Positions 8,548 to 17,974 of a stretch of 64,000 bases of DNA are shown here, in pieces. The notes under the pieces are model-generated. The model was given only the letters and a program-made list of their open reading frames with translations. It was not told where the DNA came from and did no database searches. The translations under genes and the position numbers were made by a program. Numbering within the stretch: the first letter of the stretch is position 1; every line of letters starts with the position of its first letter. This DNA is from Methanococcoides vulcani (GTDB lineage Archaea > Halobacteriota > Methanosarcinia > Methanosarcinales > Methanosarcinaceae), in assembly GCF_900111645.1 (NCBI RefSeq), contig NZ_FOHQ01000007.1, positions 94,650 through 158,649 of the forward strand, in the 5' to 3' direction.

Positions 8548-9723
8548 ATGTTGGGGGACATAACAAAAACAATAGTAATAGTTTCAACAGTTTTACTTTT
8601 ATTTACGACTGTGTGTATAGCGGTAGACTTTGATGATTGTGCGGACTGTCATCAGGAGTATTATGATATGTGGAGCTCTTCTGCCCATGGTATTGCAGAT
8701 TGTGAGATATGCCATACTCCTGCTGGAAGTGGTTTTGAAGGTCATATTTCGAACCCTTCTGATTCAGTTCCAACTGCAGACCTGTCTTCAGAGGTTTGCG
8801 GGGATTGCCATGTTGCCATCTTTGATGATTGGAATGAGTTTGCAGGCGAGGAGTTCGATATGGAAGCAATGGCAAGCCACTCAGAGCCGACGGAGATCGC
8901 AGAACCATTTGTACTTCATTCGGACACCTCCTGTATCGTCTGCAAGAGTACCGATGGTGCGTTACTGAACCTTGAAGAGGCAGATGTATATATGCTGAAC
9001 GAGGAAGCTGCTCATGACCTTAATGTAACGGAATGGGCAATAACATGTGTTGCCTGTCATGATCCTCATGAGGGTGGCATCTGGTTGGAGGACAGCACAC
9101 TTCTCTGTGGCAACTGTCATAACACGGAAGGCGTGGTTGCCGATGGTGAAACACCGGTTGTGAGGCATGCGCAGTGGGAAATGGTAAGTTCTTCAGGATA
9201 TGTTGATGGAACTCACCCTACGGTGATAAGTTGTGTCGACTGCCATATGTCAATGGTACCATTGGATGGTGAAGTTACTACTGGTCATGACTTTGATTTC
9301 GATGCACTGGCGCTTTCAGACCCTGAAGCATCCAATGGCTGTTATATGTGCCATCAGGATTCATTACCATCCCTGATCGAGGAAAAGCAAGCTCCAATTT
9401 CGCAGAGGCTCTCTGATCTTAATTCATTAAAAGAAGAAGCAAATGTTGCTCTTGAAATTGTCAATGGAACGGATGCTTATGGACCACAGCTTGCCAACTA
9501 TAACAACGGACTTTTCTACCTTACAGAAGTTGAAAATGATGGCAGTCTGGGAATCCACAACATGGTTCGAACCCAGAGTGATCTTGATATGGCAGAAGAT
9601 TACTTCAATTCAATTATCGAGGGAAGTTCAGGTGCTGATGATGCAGGTCAGATACCTGCACCTGGTGGATTAGTTGTAGTAATGATATTTGCTACAGTTG
9701 CCTGCTTAATAAAGAGGGATTGA
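8548..9723 (+). CDS. secreted multiheme c-type cytochrome, eight heme motifs (one CxxCK)
   Basis: Extracytoplasmic multiheme cytochrome of 391 residues. A signal peptide is visible (TIVIVSTVLLLFTTVCIA, ~8-25), and a C-terminal hydrophobic anchor follows PAPGG. CxxCH motifs begin at residues 31, 52, 84, 167, 187, 229 and 265. The fourth of the eight motifs, at 129-133, is CIVCK. I use ATG 8548 rather than 8506 because a TATA box (TGTATATATCC) overlaps 8506 and 8548 begins a normal signal peptide. It stands alone between tRNA-Ser and a convergent gene. Family knowledge: Methanosarcinaceae use such proteins for extracellular electron transfer, and CxxCK marks the catalytic heme in NrfA-like reductases. 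The substrate is unknown. Confidence 0.88.
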   Translation: MLGDITKTIVIVSTVLLLFTTVCIAVDFDDCADCHQEYYDMWSSSAHGIADCEICHTPAGSGFEGHISNPSDSVPTADLSSEVCGDCHVAIFDDWNEFAGEEFDMEAMASHSEPTEIAEPFVLHSDTSCIVCKSTDGALLNLEEADVYMLNEEAAHDLNVTEWAITCVACHDPHEGGIWLEDSTLLCGNCHNTEGVVADGETPVVRHAQWEMVSSSGYVDGTHPTVISCVDCHMSMVPLDGEVTTGHDFDFDALALSDPEASNGCYMCHQDSLPSLIEEKQAPISQRLSDLNSLKEEANVALEIVNGTDAYGPQLANYNNGLFYLTEVENDGSLGIHNMVRTQSDLDMAEDYFNSIIEGSSGADDAGQIPAPGGLVVVMIFATVACLIKRD

Positions 9724-9757
9724 TGTCTATCCCTCTTACCTATCTTTTCTGTCTTTT

Positions 9758-10282
9758 TTAATTGAATGCTTCAAGAACTGCTTTTCCATATTCCTTAGCA
9801 CTTTTCGGATCTCTTCCGGTAACGATCTTTCCATCTGAGATCACACCTTTATCTTTGTGCTTAGCCCCTTTGTCCTTAAGTATGCTAACGGTCTCATCGT
9901 TCTTGAAAACCGTACTTTTCTTTCCTTCAAGAACACCGGCATTTGCGAGTACGACCGGTGATATACATATTGCAGCGACGACCTTGCCTTGCTCGTATGC
10001 TTTTCTGACTATATCCTGCAGTTCCTTGTTATCCCACAGGTATTGTTTGGAACCTCCGCCTCCGGTGATGGATATGGCATCATATTCATCGATGTTCACA
10101 TCAGAGATGCTAATGTCAGGCTTGACATCTCCTCCGAGTATCCCCTTTGCTTTCTTTGTTGTATTGCTGGCAACGGTGACCTTAGCACCACTTTTCTCAA
10201 ACACTTCCTTTGGTTCAAAGAATTCCTCGTCCCTGAAGTTTTCCTGTGCAACTATCATGAGTATTTTCTTCTGGTCTGTCAT
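9758..10282 (-). CDS. DJ-1/PfpI family protein
   Basis: Cytosolic class I glutamine-amidotransferase-like protein of 174 residues. It has FRDEEFFEPKEVFEKSGAKVTVAS at the start, DAISITGGGGSKQYL, and a nucleophile-elbow region at VAAICISPVVLANAGVLEGK (the Cys in AAIC). Family members act as protein/nucleotide deglycases, chaperones or proteases, and the sequence does not decide which. It converges on the cytochrome gene with a 34-nt gap. Confidence 0.88.
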   Translation of the reverse strand: MTDQKKILMIVAQENFRDEEFFEPKEVFEKSGAKVTVASNTTKKAKGILGGDVKPDISISDVNIDEYDAISITGGGGSKQYLWDNKELQDIVRKAYEQGKVVAAICISPVVLANAGVLEGKKSTVFKNDETVSILKDKGAKHKDKGVISDGKIVTGRDPKSAKEYGKAVLEAFN

Positions 10283-10388
10283 TTGATCACCTTTTGGTTA
10301 TAGTTTATATTATTATTCTGAGAAATGTTTCTGTTGATTTAATGTTCTTGTACCATCTTATAAATCAATGGCGAATTCTCATTCGGTT

Positions 10389-10461
10389 TTTCTCCTCTCC
10401 ATCCTCATCCTCATCTCCTCTTCATCTTCATCTTCTTCGTATTCTCCTTCTTCTCTTCTTT
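10389..10461 (+). repeat. pyrimidine-rich low-complexity tract
   Basis: About 73 nt are almost purely C/T on this strand, made of TCC, TCA and TCT triplets (for example CATCCTCATCCTCATC, then TTCATCTTCATCTTC). It lies between the divergent PfpI and aminopeptidase genes, about 50 nt before the aminopeptidase start. No ORF with a plausible start covers it. It is simple-sequence DNA, perhaps part of the promoter or leader. Confidence 0.6.
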
Positions 10462-10509
10462 AGAAAAGTGTTTAAGCTAACAGTACTTTAGAAAACTAGG
10501 TGTGAAAGA

Positions 10510-13332
10510 ATGGAGCGTATCTACAAGTATTATCCGGAGGATTTTGGAGAACTGACAGTAAAGGTCATTCATATGGACCTTTTGTTCGATGTTTACGATG
10601 ATCACACTTATGTGAGTTCGGACCTCAAGGTCAGGACCCTTGGGGAACCGATAGCATCACTTGATCTTAATTGCCGTGATCTTGAAATAAAAAAAGTTAG
10701 CTGTAAAGATCATGATGTGTCCTACGAATACAGGACAGATGAGCACATTCTTTCTATTGGATTTGGTTGTCAAATTCCGGCAGACACAGAACTTGTGATC
10801 CATACGGAAACCGTATGCAAGCCGACCTGGAATGTCCTTGAAGGTCTTTATTATGACGAGACTCCTGCAGGGGCACCGCCACAGCAGATAACACAGTGCC
10901 AGCAGTGGGGATTCCAGCGTATCGTTCCATGTATCGATGACATGACCGCCAAATGTACTTACACAACCACCATCATCGCGGACGAGCGATATACAAATCT
11001 CATAACCAATGGTGATGTTGTGGAGAATAAACATTCCGTGGGTAATGGTAGGGCTAAGATCGTCTACGATAATTCCGTCACGCCAATGGCAACTTACCTT
11101 TTCTTCCTCGGGGTTGGAACCTACCGGACATTTACAAGGGAGTTCGAATACCCCGATGGTCATACTTTCGACCTTGAGCTACTGGTGCCGCCGGAATCGG
11201 ATGTTTATCCGGCAGAGAAAGCACTGGATGTACTCTATGATTCAGCGATGTGGACCTATCTTTTCACAGGTCCTGAGCAGTACAATGATATCGATAAGAG
11301 AAAGGAAATATATGACCTGGTCCGGGTACGCGATGCTCTCAAGTCTGAAGGGAAGTCTGATGACCTGGTATTCTTACGGGATGAGCTTAAAAAGCTCGAC
11401 AGCTCGCTTACTATGGGATACAAATATACAGGTACCGTCTATCGTGAGATCGGTATGCAAAACTCCGATTTTGGCGGTATGGAGAATGTTGGCAACACTA
11501 CCATCACAACCAACCGTATTATGCCATACCCGGAAACTACTGATCCCTCATTTGAGTATATGGTACGTGTCAAGGTCCATGAATATTATCATAACATAAA
11601 CGGTTCTGAGGTCACAGGCTGGAGCCCGTTCGAGATATGGCTTAATGAGGCAGTGACTGTTCACATCGAGCACCAATTCCATGCATTTGTCTTCGGAGAG
11701 AACTACAGTCGCTTGTCCAACGTTCTTGATCTTCTGGCACCCGGGGTTGGTACTTTTGCACTTGACAGTGGTGCAGCTTCCATGTCCATTGTTCCCGAAG
11801 GGTTCAATGATCCCAATGACCTGATCACAGCGGTTACTTATGTAAAAGCTCCTGAATTCGTGAGAATGCTGGAAACCCTTATGGGTAAGGAAAACTTTGC
11901 CCGGGCTCTTGATATCTATCATAAGAAGTTCAGCCACTCAAATGCTACAGGTTCTGATTGGCTGAAGACGATGGAAGAATCCTCTGGTATGGACTTTTCC
12001 GAAATATCTGAGACATGGCTGGCACAGACAAAATTCCCGATGGTCCACATTGATACTTCCTATGATGCGGACAGTATGTTCTTTACATTAGATCTTCATC
12101 AGGAAGTTCCGGAGGGTGGAAAGTATTGGGAATTCCCCTTTGTTGCAGCTCTGGTGGATGAGGATGGAAATGACATTGTGGAAATTAGCGAATGGATATG
12201 TTCCGAGGATGCTAATATTGCCATCGAGAACGTTGAAGCCCCTGCATTTGTATCTGTAAATCGTGGTTATTCCTTCTATGGAAAGGTCATTCGTGAAGTT
12301 TCTGATGAAGAACTTCTTTTGCAGGTAAGGAAGGACAGCGATATGATCAACCGTTTCATTGCCTACTACACTCTTTTGGACAGGGAGAAAATGAGGTTGA
12401 TGGCTGATCCTCAGGCAAAAGTATCTGAGATGTTCATCGAACTGTTCAATGATCTCATTGATGATGATGTTTTGATGGAAGAGATGGGTGGGCAGTTCCT
12501 TGCTATCTTTGAATCAGTGGAAGATGAAAGGTTAGCACATCGCTACCAGATGCTCTTTGATGTGAAAAAACGCATCCTTGAAGGCATTGCAAGAAATAAC
12601 ACTGTTTCCCTCCTGAATCTTTATCATAAGTACCTGAAGGTGTCGATACCGCAGGATGATACTCTTGAGGAGCATGCTCGTGTCATCAAGGCACGTCAGG
12701 TGAAGAACACTGTGTTGCGAATCCTTGCTACTCTTGACACTCCATTTGTGCATCAGTTATGCAATAAGCAGTTTGTTGAGGCATCATGTGCAAGTGACAG
12801 GCTTGTGGCATTTGACTGTTACATTAACAGTTCTGCTGAGGATAAGATGGAATTTTTGGAGAACTTCATGGAAGAATCCAGGAAGAACCTTGTTGCATGG
12901 GAGGCTTTCCTTTCAATAGTTGCAGGAAACAGTAGCTCTGATGCTGTTTCTCTTGTGAGGAACATCGAGGCTTCAGATTCCTTCCGCATTGAGCAGGCCA
13001 ACGATCAGCGTGCTCTATACGGTGGTTTTGGAAGGAACAGGAAGATATCCCTGCAGACGGAATCAGGGCGTGAACTTCTTCAGTCCATTCTGCTCAAACT
13101 TGCATCGGTTAACGAGTACAGCACAACAAATCTCCTCAATATCTTTGCTAACATCGACTTAATGGAGGATGAATATCATTTGCCATTGGTCTCAATACTT
13201 GCAGAAATGCTTGACAGTCTTGATGCGGATAAAGTTCCAAGTGTCTACAACAGGATAAGAAAGCTGTTACAAGGTGCTCCGGACGCAGTGGGAGTTTATG
13301 AGGCACAGTTTGGTAAGATCAAAGCTATTTGA
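10510..13332 (+). CDS. pepN: M1 family zinc metallopeptidase (aminopeptidase N-like)
   Basis: Cytosolic aminopeptidase of 940 residues, with no signal peptide. The substrate-binding motif is GGMEN (322-326, usually GAMEN). The zinc site is HEYYH (357-361) plus Glu380 in LNEAVTVHIE, 18 residues later, as in the M1 family. Residues ~520-600 form the beta-sandwich domain, and a helical ERAP/PepN-like C-terminal domain (~630-940) follows. The full-length PepN-type architecture is unusual in archaea and more typical of bacteria, so transfer is possible but not shown here. The gene is monocistronic and converges on the HAD gene. Confidence 0.92.
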   Translation: MERIYKYYPEDFGELTVKVIHMDLLFDVYDDHTYVSSDLKVRTLGEPIASLDLNCRDLEIKKVSCKDHDVSYEYRTDEHILSIGFGCQIPADTELVIHTETVCKPTWNVLEGLYYDETPAGAPPQQITQCQQWGFQRIVPCIDDMTAKCTYTTTIIADERYTNLITNGDVVENKHSVGNGRAKIVYDNSVTPMATYLFFLGVGTYRTFTREFEYPDGHTFDLELLVPPESDVYPAEKALDVLYDSAMWTYLFTGPEQYNDIDKRKEIYDLVRVRDALKSEGKSDDLVFLRDELKKLDSSLTMGYKYTGTVYREIGMQNSDFGGMENVGNTTITTNRIMPYPETTDPSFEYMVRVKVHEYYHNINGSEVTGWSPFEIWLNEAVTVHIEHQFHAFVFGENYSRLSNVLDLLAPGVGTFALDSGAASMSIVPEGFNDPNDLITAVTYVKAPEFVRMLETLMGKENFARALDIYHKKFSHSNATGSDWLKTMEESSGMDFSEISETWLAQTKFPMVHIDTSYDADSMFFTLDLHQEVPEGGKYWEFPFVAALVDEDGNDIVEISEWICSEDANIAIENVEAPAFVSVNRGYSFYGKVIREVSDEELLLQVRKDSDMINRFIAYYTLLDREKMRLMADPQAKVSEMFIELFNDLIDDDVLMEEMGGQFLAIFESVEDERLAHRYQMLFDVKKRILEGIARNNTVSLLNLYHKYLKVSIPQDDTLEEHARVIKARQVKNTVLRILATLDTPFVHQLCNKQFVEASCASDRLVAFDCYINSSAEDKMEFLENFMEESRKNLVAWEAFLSIVAGNSSSDAVSLVRNIEASDSFRIEQANDQRALYGGFGRNRKISLQTESGRELLQSILLKLASVNEYSTTNLLNIFANIDLMEDEYHLPLVSILAEMLDSLDADKVPSVYNRIRKLLQGAPDAVGVYEAQFGKIKAI

Positions 13333-13337
13333 TACTT

Positions 13338-13381
13338 AATTAAAAGGAGAATTAAAGGATATTCTCCTTGCCCTTTTAATT
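13338..13381. terminator. bidirectional hairpin terminator between convergent genes
   Basis: AATTAAAAGG (13338-13347) pairs with CCTTTTAATT (13372-13381). GGAGAAT (13346-13352) can pair with ATTCTCC (13361-13367) inside it. The 3' arm overlaps the stop codon of the HAD gene. A/T tails on both sides suit termination in both directions. Confidence 0.65.
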
Positions 13382-14041
13382 TGTGAGGACAAAGTCCAGA
13401 ACGTCTGTAATGCCTGATAATATTATGTCTGCTTCAACCTGATCAGAATAGTGCCGACTATCTCCATAAGCAGCGTAAGCTGTTATCATTCCTATTTGTC
13501 TTGCAGGTTCGATATCTCTCCGGGGGCTATCTCCTACAAAAACTGCCTGCGGCGGTTTGACTTCCAAAAGGTCAAGTGCAAAATGGAATACTTTATGGTC
13601 AGGTTTTTTGGCACCTGTCATGTCGTTGGTCACAATGAAATCAAAAAATTCTATTATTTGCATTCTTTCCAGTCTTTTGGTGGCCTGGTGTGAGTGAGCA
13701 TCGGTGACCAGTGCCAGAGAAATGCGTTCTTCTTTCAGGACTCCAAGTGTATGCTTCACCCCGGGGTACAGCACAAGAGCTTCCACTTTAATGGTTTCAT
13801 AGATCCTGCAACAGGTTTCATAATTCTCTTCGAAGTAAAGCTCATTGTCCAGAAGATAGTCCTTAATGTTCTCAAGATCTTCAAAACCGGGTGTGCCTCG
13901 CAGGAAATATCCGAGCATGGCTTCCGGATTTCCTGCACCCAGATGCTCTACCATCTTTTTACATGCAGTAAGCTTTGCTTCCAGAAAATCAAATAGGGTG
14001 TTGTCCATGTCAAAAAGGACAGCTTTTACGTTCCTTTCCAT
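13376..14041 (-). CDS. HAD family hydrolase
   Basis: Haloacid-dehalogenase-superfamily phosphohydrolase of 221 residues, in the cytosol. Motif I is FDMDNTLFDF (residues ~10-19, both catalytic Asp). A helical cap lies at ~20-100. Motif II is ALVTDAHS (~115), motif III Lys is in TGAKKPDHKVF, and motif IV is VFVGDSPRRDIEPARQIGM. All catalytic elements are present. The substrate cannot be read from the sequence; members of this subclass act on phosphoglycolate or nucleotides. It lies 21 nt after the small membrane protein gene. Confidence 0.88.
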   Translation of the reverse strand: MERNVKAVLFDMDNTLFDFLEAKLTACKKMVEHLGAGNPEAMLGYFLRGTPGFEDLENIKDYLLDNELYFEENYETCCRIYETIKVEALVLYPGVKHTLGVLKEERISLALVTDAHSHQATKRLERMQIIEFFDFIVTNDMTGAKKPDHKVFHFALDLLEVKPPQAVFVGDSPRRDIEPARQIGMITAYAAYGDSRHYSDQVEADIILSGITDVLDFVLTN

Positions 14042-14062
14042 GGGGCAGGAGCTCCTCCTTTT

Positions 14063-14422
14063 TTAATCGGAAAAGGCAAGATATCCGGGTAACACTAAAT
14101 TAATAATTGGTACTAATATGACAAGTCCCAACCATTTTGATTTGTTGACGGCGAATGCGATCTCTCCCCAGATGTAGGCAGCATAAATAATGTTTATAAA
14201 AGGTATGAAAAATGGTATCAAGGCTATGCCTGATAGTCTGCATATTCTTACCATTAGTAGAAGGTTCAGTATAGGTATCCATGCCATCCATACATTTGCT
14301 GTCTGTGTCTTTGCAGCGATAACCTGTAATGAATAGGCGAAGTATATATAGAACACTAAAGCTGCGAACAAATGTGATATTCCAAATCCCGGGAATAGTA
14401 GTCCTGTATCCATGTTATTCAC
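14063..14422 (-). CDS. small membrane protein (DUF5684-like)
   Basis: 119-residue protein with about three to four hydrophobic segments (HLFAALVFYIYFAYSLQVIA, WIPILNLLLMVRI, IALIPFFIPFINIIYAAYIW, LGLVILVPIINLVLPGYLAF). The repeated pattern PI-hydrophobic-P resembles the DUF5684 family of archaeal and bacterial integral membrane proteins. Function is unknown. It is the upstream partner of the HAD gene in a two-gene unit. Confidence 0.72.
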   Translation of the reverse strand: MNNMDTGLLFPGFGISHLFAALVFYIYFAYSLQVIAAKTQTANVWMAWIPILNLLLMVRICRLSGIALIPFFIPFINIIYAAYIWGEIAFAVNKSKWLGLVILVPIINLVLPGYLAFSD

Positions 14423-14506
14423 CTATATTCAATAGAATTGTCATATGTTGTATTTATCCATACTGGTGATGTTGGAGATGTTCTATATAATGTGCATTCT
14501 ATATGA

Positions 14507-15415
14507 ATGGCCATGGCTTCAGCACCGATAAGGGGCTACCTGGAAATCACTTCCGGATGCATAATATATGGTATGGTGGGTGTATTTCTCGCTTTCATTC
14601 ATGATATGGGTACTCTGCCGATCATATTCTACAAACTTTTGATAGGTATAGTGTTCATGCTGGGCTATCTCTGCCTTACCGGAAAAACAGGGATCCTCAG
14701 ATTGGGTGGAAAAAGGCGTCATCTTCTGCTTCTTGGTGTTTTCAAGCTTATGACCATATCTTTCTATTTCACATGCATCATTTATTCCGGGCTTTCAATA
14801 GCAATACTCTTACTATATACTGCACCCATGTATGTGACCATATTATCTCCTGTCGTTCTTAAAGAGAAGCTGACAAGAATTGGCCTTGTTGGATTGGTCC
14901 TGTCCATGATCGGGATCTTCCTTATTGTGGACCCTGCAACATTTATTCGCTCTGGTATGGGAAATCTCCATTTTATTGGTATCGTGGCTGGTATCCTGTC
15001 GGGAATATCATTCAGTTGTATTATCATGACTGCCCGTTACGTCAGGGATGAGTATTCCGGCTTTTCGCAGTTTTTCTGGGCAACTGTCTTCTGTGTTGTT
15101 GTGCTTGTGCCATTTGCCCCCACTGTGTCCGTTCCGGTGCTTAGGGAGAACTTTCTGATGCTCCTGCTTTTCGGTTTGGTGAATACAAGTATCAGTGGTG
15201 TTCTGTATTTCAACGGCCTTTCACGGGTTCGGACCCAGGCCGCCAGCATACTTGCAATGCTGGAACCGGTAAGTGGTATCTTTTTTGACTATACTATTCT
15301 TCATAATGCGATCTTTGCCGAGACGATAGTTGGTTGCATGTTCATTATTGCAGGTGCTCTTCTTGCCGTAACTGAGCATATCTCATTTGGAAGGTATCTT
15401 GAATTTGGGACTTGA
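14507..15415 (+). CDS. EamA/DMT family transporter
   Basis: Ten-helix drug/metabolite transporter, 302 residues, built from two EamA repeats (~12-145 and ~155-290). Examples are YSGLSIAILLLYTAPMYVTILSPVVLKEKLT in repeat 1 and LSRVRTQAASILAMLEPVSGIFFDYTIL in repeat 2. The substrate is unknown. A TATA-like TCTATATAAT lies about 25 nt upstream of the ATG, so the transcript is probably leaderless. Confidence 0.88.
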   Translation: MAMASAPIRGYLEITSGCIIYGMVGVFLAFIHDMGTLPIIFYKLLIGIVFMLGYLCLTGKTGILRLGGKRRHLLLLGVFKLMTISFYFTCIIYSGLSIAILLLYTAPMYVTILSPVVLKEKLTRIGLVGLVLSMIGIFLIVDPATFIRSGMGNLHFIGIVAGILSGISFSCIIMTARYVRDEYSGFSQFFWATVFCVVVLVPFAPTVSVPVLRENFLMLLLFGLVNTSISGVLYFNGLSRVRTQAASILAMLEPVSGIFFDYTILHNAIFAETIVGCMFIIAGALLAVTEHISFGRYLEFGT

Positions 15416-15549
15416 ACTTCCCGGCACGGGGAATTTTATATTGGGATTCGATATGGATATATATGATATTGTTATTTGTTAGTTATATTCTGGTATAGTT
15501 TAGTATGGAATGTTCTTACTGAACATGCCAAAGAATTGTAATAAATAAT

Positions 15550-15684
15550 GTTATATACCAGAAATTGTATATTCAGCGGAGTCGCTTTTGAATTTATAAA
15601 AATTTAAAAAGCCACATGGCTGTGTCGGAACCAATGTGTTCCGAGGCTACGGGGTGTTGTTTACACCCTTAAGGAGGATATTAT
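15550..15684 (+). promoter_or_regulatory. promoter and structured leader of the rps13 operon
   Basis: TATA (GTTATATA, 15550-15557) is followed by a ~100-nt leader with three stems. AGCC 15610-15613 pairs with GGCT 15618-15621, or alternatively with GGCT 15645-15648. TCGGAAC 15625-15631 pairs with GTTCCGA 15638-15644. GGGTGT 15652-15657 pairs with ACACCC 15663-15668. The AAGGAGG ribosome binding site follows 3 nt after the last stem. Autoregulation by an operon protein is the likely role (inference). An S4-type repressor is one candidate. Confidence 0.6.
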
Positions 15685-16131
15685 ATGGCAGACGAAGAAA
15701 TTAGACATCTGGTTCGTATAATGAATACTGACCTGCAGGGAAGCCAGCGGGTTAAGTACGCATTGACCGGTATCCGTGGTATCGGGTTAAGAGCCTCTCG
15801 TGTTATTGTAGATAGTACTGGTGTCGATCCAAATGCAGTGATCGGTTACCTCCCTGATGAGGACGTTGAAAAACTTGATACTGCAATTGCGCAGTTCGAG
15901 CAGCACCTTCCTGTATGGATGCTCAACAGGCAGCGAGACCCAACAACCGGGGACAGCAAACATCTTCTTGGTCAGGATATCGTTATGACCCTGAAGGAAG
16001 ACATTAACAACCTTAAGAAGGCACGCGCATACCGTGGTCTCAGACATGAGAGAGGTCTTAAGGTCAGAGGACAGAGAACCAAGTCCACTGGAAGACGTGG
16101 TAGCACCATTGGTGTAAGGAAGAAGAAATAA
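15685..16131 (+). CDS. rps13: 30S ribosomal protein S13
   Basis: Small-subunit head protein S13 (eukaryal S18), 148 residues. It shows [32 protein letters not shown] near the start and the basic C-terminus [32 protein letters not shown]. It is the first gene of the archaeal alpha operon and is preceded by an unusually strong AAGGAGG ribosome binding site at the foot of a hairpin. Confidence 0.97.
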   Translation: MADEEIRHLVRIMNTDLQGSQRVKYALTGIRGIGLRASRVIVDSTGVDPNAVIGYLPDEDVEKLDTAIAQFEQHLPVWMLNRQRDPTTGDSKHLLGQDIVMTLKEDINNLKKARAYRGLRHERGLKVRGQRTKSTGRRGSTIGVRKKK

Positions 16132-16143
16132 AGGTGATGCAAT

Positions 16144-16698
16144 ATGGTATATCCTGGTAAAAGCACAAAATCTTATGATACACCAAAGCACCCCTGGCAG
16201 GCTGCTAGGATGGCAAGCGAGGTCGAGCTCGTCAAAAAGTATGGTCTTCGTAACAAGAGGGAACTTTGGAAATCACACAGTGTACTGAGAAGGTTCAGGG
16301 CAGATGCAAGGCGTCTTCTTGCTGAATCTGCAGAATCCGATCTTACCGGCCATGCAAAGACCGAAGCAGATCAGATCCTTGCAAAACTTATCAGATACTC
16401 AATTCTGAAATCTGATTCCAGAATTGATGATATTCTTGGTCTTCAGACTGATGTTATTCTGGAGCGCAGGCTTCAGACACAGGTCCACAGGCTCGGACTT
16501 GCCCGCACTGCACGTCAGGCAAGGCAGTTCATCACCCACGGCCACATCTCTATAGATGGGAAGAGGGTAACTGTACCTGGTATGATGGTCACAAAGGAGC
16601 AGGAAATGGCAATTGACTACTACGGTAAGTCTCCAATTTCCAAAGAAGCTCACCCTGAAAGACCTGCACAGATCGCATCATCACTCGTAGAGGAATAA
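16144..16698 (+). CDS. rps4: 30S ribosomal protein S4
   Basis: Small-subunit assembly protein S4 (eukaryal S9), 184 residues. The archaeal N-terminus is [21 protein letters not shown]. The S4 RNA-binding domain is at ~103-160 ([41 protein letters not shown]). It lies 12 nt after S13. S4 is a known translational repressor in bacteria, which is relevant to the structured leader upstream. Confidence 0.97.
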   Translation: MVYPGKSTKSYDTPKHPWQAARMASEVELVKKYGLRNKRELWKSHSVLRRFRADARRLLAESAESDLTGHAKTEADQILAKLIRYSILKSDSRIDDILGLQTDVILERRLQTQVHRLGLARTARQARQFITHGHISIDGKRVTVPGMMVTKEQEMAIDYYGKSPISKEAHPERPAQIASSLVEE

Positions 16699-16711
16699 GG
16701 AGGAGTAAAAT

Positions 16712-17092
16712 ATGGCAAACGGAATCTGGGGTGTTGCAAACATCAAATGTTCATTTAACAACACGATCATCACCGTGACTGATCTCACTGGTGCAGAAAC
16801 CATCGCAAAATCCTCTGGTGGAATGGTTGTAAAGGCAGCAAGGGACGAAAGCTCCCCATACACTGCTATGCAGATGGCAAGCCAGCTTGCAGATACTCTT
16901 AAAGACAAGGGTATCGAAGGTGTTCATATCAAAGTAAGGGCACCTGGAGGAAACAAGCAGAGAAGTCCGGGTCCAGGCGCACAGGCCGCGATCAGGGCAT
17001 TTGCAAGAGCAGGCGTCAGGATCGGAAGGATCGAAGACGTTACACCAGTACCCCATGATGGAACTCGTCCAAAAGGCGGAAGGCGTGTATAA
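16712..17092 (+). CDS. rps11: 30S ribosomal protein S11
   Basis: Small-subunit platform protein S11 (eukaryal S14), 126 residues. It shows [34 protein letters not shown] at the start and [24 protein letters not shown] at the end, both near-invariant. AGGAGT precedes the ATG. It is the third gene of the alpha operon. Confidence 0.97.
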   Translation: MANGIWGVANIKCSFNNTIITVTDLTGAETIAKSSGGMVVKAARDESSPYTAMQMASQLADTLKDKGIEGVHIKVRAPGGNKQRSPGPGAQAAIRAFARAGVRIGRIEDVTPVPHDGTRPKGGRRV

Positions 17093-17115
17093 TCACAAAG
17101 AACAGAGGTTTTCCA

Positions 17116-17919
17116 ATGGAAATAGATATACTTGAGTTATCCGATAGGTCAGCAAAGTTCATTTTATCAGGCACAACTGCAGCTTTTGCAAATGGTGTCC
17201 GTAGGGCAATGCTTGCCGATGTACCGACGCTAGCGATCGATGACGTGAATATCTATAATAATACTTCTGTTCTGTATGACGAGCAGCTGGCATTGAGGTT
17301 GGGTTTGATCCCCCTCACATCCAGTCTTGAGGACTTTGTGCCGCAGGATAAGTGTACCTGTGAAGGTAGTGGCTGTCCTGCATGTACTGTCTCTCTGACT
17401 CTCAGCGCTGAAGCGGGTGAAGAGGAGCAGGTCATCGTTCATTCTGGTGACATTGTCTCATCTGACCCTAACGTACAGCCAGCAGACAAGAACATTCCTA
17501 TAATTGATCTCAGGACCGGCCAGAAGGTTGTCCTTGAGGCAATTGCTCACATGGGTTATGGAAATAAGCATGCAAAATGGCAGGCAGGCGTTGCTTGCGG
17601 CTATAAGAACATGCCTGTGATAACCTTTGAGGGATGTGACCGGTGCGGCATATGCGTCAATGCATGTCCAAGAAACATAATTCAGCTCGGTGAAGAAACT
17701 GCTGAGATCTCCAAGGACGATCTTCTCAAGTGCTCATTGTGCAGATTATGTCAGGATTCATGTGATATAGATGCTATTTCCGTTGGTGTAGATGAAAGAT
17801 CTTTCATTTTCACAATGGAATCTGATGGTTCATACACTGCTCAACAGTTAATCTTAAATGCAGTGAATACCATTAAGGGAAAAGCCTCTGAGATGCAAAA
17901 CATCCTGAGCACACTGTAA
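17116..17919 (+). CDS. rpoD: DNA-directed RNA polymerase subunit D (Rpo3) with two Fe-S cluster motifs
   Basis: Archaeal RNA polymerase assembly subunit (RPB3/AC40 homologue), 267 residues. The N-terminal dimerisation part has FANGVRRAMLADVPTLAIDDV and LRLGLIPLT. A ferredoxin-like insertion carries two four-Cys motifs, CDRCGICVNAC (~178) and CSLCRLCQDSC (~204). Methanosarcina-type subunits bind [4Fe-4S] clusters here. It ends the alpha operon. The L18e-L13-S9 genes that follow rpoD in many euryarchaea are not here; tRNA-Leu genes follow instead. Confidence 0.95.
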   Translation: MEIDILELSDRSAKFILSGTTAAFANGVRRAMLADVPTLAIDDVNIYNNTSVLYDEQLALRLGLIPLTSSLEDFVPQDKCTCEGSGCPACTVSLTLSAEAGEEEQVIVHSGDIVSSDPNVQPADKNIPIIDLRTGQKVVLEAIAHMGYGNKHAKWQAGVACGYKNMPVITFEGCDRCGICVNACPRNIIQLGEETAEISKDDLLKCSLCRLCQDSCDIDAISVGVDERSFIFTMESDGSYTAQQLILNAVNTIKGKASEMQNILSTL

Positions 17920-17974
17920 ATTGGAAATCTTGATTTCCTTTTTACTTTATATTTAATTTCAGAAGATCTCATTT

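Noticed and set aside
9762..10286. 174-codon plus-strand frame
   Set aside because: It mirrors the DJ-1/PfpI gene codon for codon on the other strand, with no independent signal.
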